64,000 nucleotides of DNA from Acephala macrosclerotiorum (Eukaryota > Ascomycota > Leotiomycetes > Helotiales > Mollisiaceae): NCBI GenBank assembly GCA_014904845.1, contig MU119210.1, positions 124,001-188,000 of the forward strand. Direction: 5' to 3'. Positions 56,504 through 64,000 of the stretch are shown here, one piece after another. The notes under the pieces are model-generated. The model was not told the DNA's origin and ran no database searches. It worked only from the letters and a program-made list of their open reading frames with translations. Positions within the stretch are counted from its first letter, which is position 1. Each line of letters opens with the position of its first letter. Made by a program: the position numbers and the translations under genes.

Positions 56504-58438
56504 TTACAACTTTCTAAACACATTGCCACTTGCACTTCGTCTACCTTCATCGCGTCTCGTCTTTCGTACCAGTTGCGTTCGTTCGGGCTCTTTTGCTTTC
56601 CTTCCCTGTGGCGCAAATGTGACCGAGCGCTCCCCAACGACCTCGCCCTTATGTTTGGAGACACGCCCAGCGCCTTGCGCTCGTGAACCCAGAGGCTTAT
56701 CTTGTCGCTGATGGCCAGACTTCTTGTATGAAGAGGATGATATACGCATCTCTGACTGAGGTTTTGTCTTCGGCTTGACCATGATCTCGTCGTCATCTTC
56801 GCTATCGCTTGCATCGCTGGCATCGCTATCGACAGTCTGGCGAGTCGCGACTTCGCCTACCTTAGTGCTGGGATTCAGAGCCTGGAATTCTCGGCTTCGT
56901 TCATCTACGGCGAACTCCTCATCCTCAAACAGCTTGCCGAAACGTGAATCTCCAAGAACACCCATATTCTCATCAACCTTCTCTCTACGCTCTTGTCGCT
57001 TGAGCATTCTGTCAACCAGATTTTGGTTGACCTTGACCTTCTTACTTCCTCTGATTCTGCTAGCTCTTTCCTTCTCAACCTTTTCCTTGACCCTCTTGGT
57101 TCTTTCTTCATCCCAAATATACGGATTGGCAATGAGTCTTGCTTCCTCATACAGTCTCGAGGCGGCAAAATAACCATGCATGTAGGGTCGTAGCAAGTTG
57201 GTTGTTCCAACGAGATGGCCCAGATTCAAGGCCTTGAGTTCTGGCAGAGTCAAGAACTTGTAGTTGTCGTACGTCTCTGCAGGAGCTTCCTCTGCCATTT
57301 CCTCCACCATGTTGTCTAAGAAGGAACACCACTTTGGCGCTGGACCTAGCTGTGGAATGAAGAATGCATGTTGCTGCTTGCCTTCGTTTGCAGTTAAGAC
57401 CATACCACTGTTCTTGCACCATGCGACGGAGTTGATGTCAACCGCTGGCTCAACTGAGGTCCATGGTTTGCCATCTGCCTCGTCCCATAATTTGATGATG
57501 CGCTTATCCGCAGACAGAATTTTCTTCTCCTGGGAGGATGTTGTCATATGCAACAGCGTCTTGATTGGAAATCCGTATCCTTGATCCTTGCTTAATATTG
57601 GTACTGGCCGTCTGAGGTCGAAAATTTTCACCAATCCTTCAGAAGAGCCTGTAGCAAGAGACAATCCTGATCTGTCGAAATCGAGGGCAGTGATCTCCCC
57701 TTCTTGACCTGCCAGAATCCCAACTCTTGCCTTGGATCTAGGATCCCAGAACTCGACGGTCCCAATGGATGTGCCAAAAGCCAGGAGGTTATGACTGTCT
57801 TCGGCCACCGCTGCAGTATTCACACTTCCAGTATTGATGCCTCCTTGCAAAGCTCCACCTCCCGCTGTAGTCATATCGTCTCCCCCTACATCGACCTGAT
57901 ATGGCTTCATGAACCTTCCAATTTCCAAATTTAGTCGATAAACTTCGCCACTGCCTTCGCCATTGACACCAACAGAAGGGATCAAAGCTTCCGCCGTGTG
58001 TCTGTCATATAGCAAATCTCGGCCATATCTAGGGATCCGAGTCTGGTAATGACAACCTCCGGCAGTGTGGAACTCGAGTCTTCGATCGGTTTGTAGGTGG
58101 AGAGATTTGGTATAGTCCGAGGATAATAGAACGAAGGAGTGGTTCAAAGAGGTCGTGTGTCGTGCGAAAGAGAGCGAAAGATGCGGAAGATAGTGGGTAT
58201 GAATCTGCGGTTTGTATGTTCCAGTACTCATCACCCATTCTCCATCTTCGCTGACTCTTATACAAGAACTTGCTTCCTCGAATTCGAAATCCTGCAAAAG
58301 CTCAACTCGATTTGCATACTCGGGATCATTCTTTAAACTACGTTTCCTCTTTCGAGCGAGCCAGTCTGGTAAGGGCCGTGCAGTGGATGCGCCAGAGATC
58401 GTATAGACCGGCACATCATTGGCGTTGGTGAGCTTCAT
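56504..58438 (-). CDS. ENP2: Ribosome biogenesis protein ENP2 (NOL10 family)
   Basis: Nucleolar WD40 protein of the small-subunit processome, required for 18S rRNA maturation. Single exon, 644 aa. The start MKLTNANDVPVYTISGAST and LPDWLARKRKRSLKNDPEYA are family-specific. The propeller includes FEEASSCIRVSEDGEWVMST, GTSIGTVEFWDPRSKARVGI, LDFDRSGLSLATGSSEGLVK with IFDLRRP, and ILSADKRIIKLWDEADGKPW. After FLTLPELKALNLGHLVGTTN comes a helical EERTKRVKEKVEKERASRIR segment. The NUC153 motif follows: DSRFGKLFEDEEFAVDERSR then EFQALNP. The C-terminus is basic and Ser-rich, with the ENP2 ending ERSVTFAPQ...RRSASGNVFRKL. It is divergent from MED13. Confidence 0.96.
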   Translation of the reverse strand: MKLTNANDVPVYTISGASTARPLPDWLARKRKRSLKNDPEYANRVELLQDFEFEEASSCIRVSEDGEWVMSTGTYKPQIHTHYLPHLSLSFARHTTSLNHSFVLLSSDYTKSLHLQTDRRLEFHTAGGCHYQTRIPRYGRDLLYDRHTAEALIPSVGVNGEGSGEVYRLNLEIGRFMKPYQVDVGGDDMTTAGGGALQGGINTGSVNTAAVAEDSHNLLAFGTSIGTVEFWDPRSKARVGILAGQEGEITALDFDRSGLSLATGSSEGLVKIFDLRRPVPILSKDQGYGFPIKTLLHMTTSSQEKKILSADKRIIKLWDEADGKPWTSVEPAVDINSVAWCKNSGMVLTANEGKQQHAFFIPQLGPAPKWCSFLDNMVEEMAEEAPAETYDNYKFLTLPELKALNLGHLVGTTNLLRPYMHGYFAASRLYEEARLIANPYIWDEERTKRVKEKVEKERASRIRGSKKVKVNQNLVDRMLKRQERREKVDENMGVLGDSRFGKLFEDEEFAVDERSREFQALNPSTKVGEVATRQTVDSDASDASDSEDDDEIMVKPKTKPQSEMRISSSSYKKSGHQRQDKPLGSRAQGAGRVSKHKGEVVGERSVTFAPQGRKAKEPERTQLVRKTRRDEGRRSASGNVFRKL

Positions 58439-58960
58439 GGTGTACGTCTTACAGTATCATGTCGCGAGTCGAAGGCGAGAATTCGAAATTTATTTTCGGT
58501 TTTTTTATTACCTTGAAGATTCGGATGTTCCCGCAATTTAGCGCGGTTTAGCGTGTTACGTATGCTCCAGACCCTGTAGCATTGGACTTTGGACTAAATG
58601 CCTGGGGAAGGCTGGGGCGACATCTCGGTAGCCTCTTCAGCCCTCACTTTGATCGACAAGCTTGCGATAGCATCACATCTTTGGCCTACTAATGCTCAAA
58701 CTTCGCGGCTGCCATTCCTCTCCTCCTCTTCCGCACTGCCTGTCAGCATCCTCCTGCTGAGATGGAGCCCGGCCGCTCCTACGCTGGCTACGCAATTATA
58801 AGGACGAATTCCATCAACTCTGGCTGCTCAACCGTCGCGCGCAACAGCACCAAGAGGCTGATTAATGACCCACGATCCTCCGAAAGATAGCTGCACCGTA
58901 TAGGGGTTGAGCGCCCACCAGGCGCGTGCCAGTCGAGTCCATGATTTGCACCTTTCAACG
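58439..58960. promoter_or_regulatory. Bidirectional promoter between ENP2 and MED13
   Basis: About 520 bp between divergent starts. No specific element identified. Confidence 0.5.
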
Positions 58961-61900
58961 ATGGAGCCCGGCGAATATCTTACCAATGTACTATCATCTG
59001 TCGGTTTCCGCAATCTTGCTTGCTTAGACTAGGCTAATATATTGCGCAGAACGATTTCGCGTCAATAAAATACGAATATTTCGAGCCACACAATTTGTCG
59101 TCGTGGGCCGCCAGAAAACAACTCCAAAGGGCAGAGGCGGCATGGAGACAAGAAGGCAGACTGGTACTTTGCGATCCTTATAGAGATGGCATTTGGGTCT
59201 TTGAAAGGGTTTCGAATACGATATCAGACTATCCGGTCAAAGAGGGCGAATCCTTGAGCCCTGGTGTGGTGGAGGTACATGGCGTTGGGCTCGTGCAGAG
59301 AGACCAAGGAATATACGAGCCGGCGAGTCTGGCAAGGAGTAAATCTGCGATTTTGAACAGCATCAATACACCCACCAGCAGCGCATCACCCTCTTCACAG
59401 GACAACGCACTCCGAAACGCTCAAACGCTCAATGCAAGGTCGGCTCAAGCTAACTCCCTTCTGAACGTCGGCCAGGAGCCACCCACTCCATCTCCTGGAG
59501 TAAAATCGGATCAATCTCCGTCTCAGAAAGACATTCACGAATATTTTATATCTGCAGTACTTGGCTCGATAGTTTACTTGCTCTGTCGAGACCATGGATT
59601 GGTTCCTTTGAACTCGAGGACTTTGATCCTGACTGCTTCAAAAACATTACCTCAGTCCCAATTAAGAATTGGGAACACGCAAATATGTAATGCAATTGAA
59701 CTTGCTACATTAGACATTAGCTTGACGTCGTTGGGGAGTCTTGTGGTGAAGGCTATCACAGATCCTGCACCTGGCCTTCAAGCCTTGATTAGTACCTCAA
59801 GCTTGCAGAATTGGGCGGACGCAATCACTCCTGGTACAGCTTTATGGCTTGCTCCAAGTGGGAATGCTGCTAGATTTCACAGCCTCCCCGATGAAGAGCG
59901 ATTTCCAAGCACCTCCTCAATCGCACGGCTCCAAGCGAGTCCTGGGAGACAGAGGTCGACTGGTTTCAACTCTCTTAGCGTTAAATCCTGGCAGTCTAAG
60001 TGTTTGGAGTGGCTGTCAGTGAAAGGCCTTGATCCGGTCGCCTTGGAGTCTGGTGGATGGGTCTTTGTCCAGATTTTCGGAGGGCAGTCTCCATACTCTA
60101 GCTCCGACTATCAAAGCATTCCAATGTTGGAAGACCTGACAATTGTTCCTTGGCCAGCATTGCTGTGCTTCCAAAATTCAGGTTCCGGGAACCAGGACCA
60201 TCAAAGCCCGAGGAGTGCAGACACAGCCTCTCGTGATCCCCTCTCATTTGCAGAGGATTGGTTCCGGGGTAGAGACGAAAGAGCATCTATCTTCTTGAAA
60301 CGCCAGAAGGAGAGACAGGTAGCGGAAGCACTATCCAAAGAACAAGCGGATGTATATGCTCGAGCGATGCAATCTCATACATATTCGCCTGTGGCCCTGA
60401 GAAGAGGAAGCAATGCCGGTGCTATGTACCCGACTCCCCCAGACGCACCTCACCACCTTATTGGAGCAACACCGACATTTGATGGAAATGGATCCACGCC
60501 TGGAAATCAGAATCTACATGCTCAACCCGAGTCCACCGCAGTTGGACTGCTTGCTCCGACCGTGAGTGATGCCGCCGACAATGGAATCTGGAGCTCCGGA
60601 AAGAAAGAACAGCCCACGTCCAGCACGCACTATAACGAGCATGAAGCCGAGAATGACCATTTGTTTAGTGAACTCGGTGGCGATCTTTTTGGGACTGATA
60701 TTACCGATGCTGACTTCAGTTTCTTTGATGGACCCGATGCACTGGACTTTGATCAGAAACATGCCTCTCCCCCACCTGCCGTGCTACCTATGTCGGAAGA
60801 CAATACCTCATCGAATGTCAAACCGGAAGAGGACAGCTCGAACGCCAATGCTCTCCAAGAGTATGTTCTCTCGATGCCCGAGCCAACTCCCATGGAAGCG
60901 TCTGATGATCAGCACCAGTTTGATTCTGCCCTGGAGCATGTCGATGAAATGATAGTACAGCAATCTCCAGAACATACAAGCATCAAGACTCCAGACAAGC
61001 CGCCTTCCAGCTTGACGGCAGTGGCCCCGTTTGACAAGCAGGCTGTGTTTGAGCGACTGGTAAAAGCAAACGCTGATAGTACGCAATTTAATCAACCCAG
61101 AAGAGCCAGCCAGTTCAATAAGATCGACTTCGAGACGTCACTTCAAGCGGTAAACAAAAAATATAGTGTTCATGGGCCTTTCAGTTTCAAAGTCCAAAAG
61201 ACTCGGCCTCGCGAAGACTTCTCTCGATTACCACAGACTGAGTACCTGAACAGGCGACGAAAAACACAGGATCAAGGGGCTGAAATGAGCCACATCGCCC
61301 GGATACTGATGGAGAAGGACCCGTTTGACCAACAGAACGACAATGAACCTATGGATTATCTCATGGATACCACTTTTGCAAGTCCTATTTCAGAACAGGA
61401 TGATAGCAGCCATACCACGGACAATCTTTCACTCACACAAAAACTTAGTACCAAGCGCAAGTGGGAAGAGGTTGATGGAGATGACATGGCCTCGTCGTTT
61501 GACGCGCTAGCTATGGACCTAGAGCGTCCTGTAAGCACGCCTCAGTCTTTAAATGGGTCTCAATTGCCTCTGTTGGATGCAGACCCTGCGGACTGGTCAT
61601 TGACAACGTATTTCACGACAACGGAACCTGACATACAATCCACTGCACTTTCAGATCATGAGTGTATTGCAACTGCACAGATCCTGGCTGATCAAGCCGT
61701 CTCAGGCACGCTCCTATTTCCGGGAATTCCTCGATGTGAGCTTGCCTGCCACAAGGCTTCGAGCACCAGAAAGCTTATTCAGAGATTGGTGAAAGCCACA
61801 AAGACTTGCTTGAAAGATATCAGTCCTTGTACCATGCGAGCGTTCATCGACATCCAGGGTATACCGATTCTGAGTCAAGGGCTTCGTCTTGGCCCCCGCC

Positions 61901-63555
61901 CAATGCCAAATCCGCGAGGACCAAGTGCCATAGATACAAGACCAAACAGTCCATTCACAATACCTCCTCCGCAGCTTGAGGTTCGGAGGTCAGAGTCAAA
62001 ACTGTCGATTCTCCCCGCAGCCGTATCTTTCTGGGAGAATTTAGGCTTGGGCCCTGCAAAAGGTGTGAAGGATATCAATGCTGTCTGTATATATCCTAAT
62101 TTCGATGGCGTATTCGCGAACGCCAACACGTTCTTGGATCAGATGAGAAGCATATATGAATCCTCTAGATTCGGCAATCATGACAGAATCCAATCGAAAG
62201 ATCTTGTCAACGGTCTAATGCCCTTTGCTATCGATTTGCAACCGCAAAACAGAGTACAACAATTAGGAGTGCTCAAAGATACGACTGGCAGATTGAGCAA
62301 GATTCTGTCTTCACTGAACTTGGATGAAAAGAATCTCGTTGTGTACTTTGCGTACCCTACAGGTAACAACGCGCTTCTTGTGCAAATATGCTCTGCGTTT
62401 CAGCATCTTTTCAACATGTACCGGAAGTCCTTGTCAGAGAAGAAGATCAATGCCACCAACGAGATTGTTCTTCAACTGATACCTCTAGATTTTATGTCGT
62501 CTTCGACATCAATTGTCGTACCTTTACCGAACGACTATTTCCGTCTTGCTATGGAGGTATACGACCGATGTATAGATTTCACCTCTTCCTCGTCATCGCC
62601 AGCTATCATGCTAGAGCAACCACTTCCCAAGAGCATTGACTTCAAATTGAATGCGGTTCCATCTGCATCGGTGCTCCAGGAAAATACTTGTCTCCATGTG
62701 GCTTATGCACAGAGTATTGACGATCGATGGATCACCGCGGTCTGGACAGACAACAGAGGCACTCAGCAGATGACTGCCTCGTATTGTCTAGGTCGAAAGA
62801 ACGAGCCCATATCAACGGCCTTTACCATCATAGCCAACGAAATCTGGGAAACAACTTTGGCATTTGTGTCCAACAAGAAAATCCATTGGCGTATCATGAT
62901 AGCCAGAGTAGGCGTGATGGATCCCTCGGAGATAGATTTCTGGACAAGTCTCGCAGCATCGGAATCGGACGCCCAAATCAGCTTGACTCTCATAACAGTT
63001 CAGACAGATCCTTCTTTACGTCTACTTCCCGCACCTGTCACTCTTGGGCCAAATGGAAATTCAACAAATTCGGGAATTACTCCCGTGTCGACGCCTCAGG
63101 CGTCTCAGATATCTGTACGATCTCCAGAAAATGCGACTACGCCAGTCCGCGAAAACAATGCCACAGCTGTCGATGGTCCAGTCGAACCAGACAGCGATGC
63201 GCGACTCATCGACTATACCGATCAGAGTTGGGGAGTGGTCCTGTCACACCGCCTGAACAATTCAAACTCTCTGATGGAGCAGAATCTTGCTCTTATCAGT
63301 GGCTATCTTGTCAAACGTGGCGGATCGAATAGCGACGACCCTCCAGTTGTCATAGAGGTCAATATTGTATATAGTGAGGTTATGGGAAATCCCCGAACTT
63401 TCCATGAGTCTCTGCTCAGAGAGATCTTGGGTTATTATAGAGGGCTTGGGACACTGGCCCGAGTCCGTGGTATGGTGGATGCTGTCAGGGACGTGAGGCC
63501 CTGGCATATTGCTGCAGCAGAAAAGGCAGTCAAAGCGTTATATATGTTAATGTGA
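58961..63555 (+). CDS. SSN2: Mediator complex subunit 13 (MED13/SSN2)
   Basis: Component of the CDK8 kinase module that links the kinase to core Mediator and represses RNA polymerase II initiation. Two exons: 58961-58987 (9 codons, MEPGEYLTN) and 59050-63555; 4533 nt, 1510 aa. The N-terminal Med13 domain starts NDFASIKYEYFE and includes WAARKQLQRAEAAWRQEGRL, VLCDPYRDGIWVFE and RDGIWVF-like signatures. A long low-complexity middle has an acidic patch (FSELGGDLFGTDITDADFSF). The C-terminal half carries the conserved Med13 C-domain: GPFSFKVQKTRPREDFSRLP, then PAAVSFWENLGLGPAKGVKD, NAVCIYPNFDGVFANANTFL and LARVRGMVDAVRDVRPWHIA. Length is usual for fungal Med13 (about 1400-1500 aa). The small first exon is supported by phase 0 and a good CGCAG acceptor. 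Confidence 0.95.
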
Positions 63556-64000
63556 GCGAAGTAATGAATATCTTCAAACTTGGCCTGTAGTAGGCATGGC
63601 TAGTGTGAAAGCGGCCGGTTTTATGTTGATCCTCAAAGCTATTGTCTGCGGTCACGAAGTTGGAGGTGAGCTCGTACAACACAAGGCGTCCACGTGAGGG
63701 GCATACTCAGGTCTCTAGTTATCGTCTTTTCCCCCGCTTCCTTGCCTCCCAAGTTCAATACTCTTCTACGGAAGTAAAGTCTCATCTGATGTGGCTATGG
63801 ACTGATAGTCTAGGCAATGCCAAGCATCTCCAACAGCTTTGCTTACACTAGTCATGTCATATCATGCTATGCTTTCTATCTCGAAAGTCCGGACCACTTG
63901 GAACTTCCGAGCCGCCCTTGCGGTCTTCTCATGTGCAAGTTGCAACAGCTGACCTGCAAAGGTGTTTAGGACAAGTGCCACTCCCTCTGCATGTATAGAA
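63556..64000. other. Right-edge intergenic sequence
   Basis: Presumed MED13 3' UTR and beyond. No gene start or RNA recognisable before the window ends. Confidence 0.5.

Overview
The window reads as nuclear DNA of a filamentous ascomycete, most likely a Leotiomycete-type Pezizomycotina; this placement is inference from gene content, since no marker gene was compared. The supporting features are many introns of about 45-140 nt (mostly around 50) with GT..AG borders and CTAAC-type branch sites, a complex I assembly factor (IND1) that budding yeasts such as S. cerevisiae lack, a SAT4-type fungal rhodopsin, a Zn(II)2Cys6 regulator, and an AT-rich, RIP-like transposon relic. I rebuilt the gene models by joining exons across frames; every multi-exon model reported with exon coordinates sums to a multiple of three. 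The exception is the rhodopsin-like gene, whose N-terminal frame does not join.

Layout. 0-4.6 kb is a dense housekeeping block: BFR2 (minus, runs off the left edge) head-to-head with IND1 (plus), then the tudor splicing factor SPF30 (minus) head-to-head with a CWC16/Saf4 splicing factor (plus). 5.4-6.7 kb holds a SAT4/rhodopsin-like membrane protein gene with a damaged or reduced N-terminus. 6.7-10.5 kb is gene-poor, with a tRNA-like relic. A 629-bp AT-rich element with 29-bp terminal inverted repeats and TA target duplications lies at 10.47-11.10 kb. 11.2-20.7 kb holds a RanGTP-binding-family protein (minus), the translation terminator eRF3/SUP35 with a prion-like N-domain, a class III (SIRT5-like) sirtuin and the tRNA m5U54 methyltransferase TRM2.

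20.7-37.1 kb has two large genes or gene tracks set in long non-coding stretches: a small conserved fungal protein (167 aa, three exons) and a 1779-aa WD40 protein with a long disordered tail. 37.1-47.4 kb carries an ammonium transporter (nine exons), a divergent BTB-like protein, an O6-alkylguanine-DNA alkyltransferase fused to an unknown N-terminal domain, a Zn2Cys6 transcription factor whose zinc cluster is split over three exons, and the tiny mitochondrial ribosomal protein bL33m. 48-53.8 kb is a single 1847-aa coiled-coil protein with a DTQ-rich N-terminus. 55.6-63.6 kb holds a small signal-anchored membrane protein, the ribosome biogenesis factor ENP2, and Mediator subunit MED13.

Most genes are core eukaryotic functions (ribosome biogenesis, splicing, translation, transcription, Fe-S delivery). 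They do not form a metabolic cluster or an obvious novel system. The more unusual items are the inverted-repeat element, the rhodopsin-like gene missing its second helix, the DTQ-rich coiled-coil protein with a five-fold 14-residue repeat, the fused alkyltransferase, two GC-AG introns, and paired start codons that suggest dual mitochondrial/cytosolic forms.
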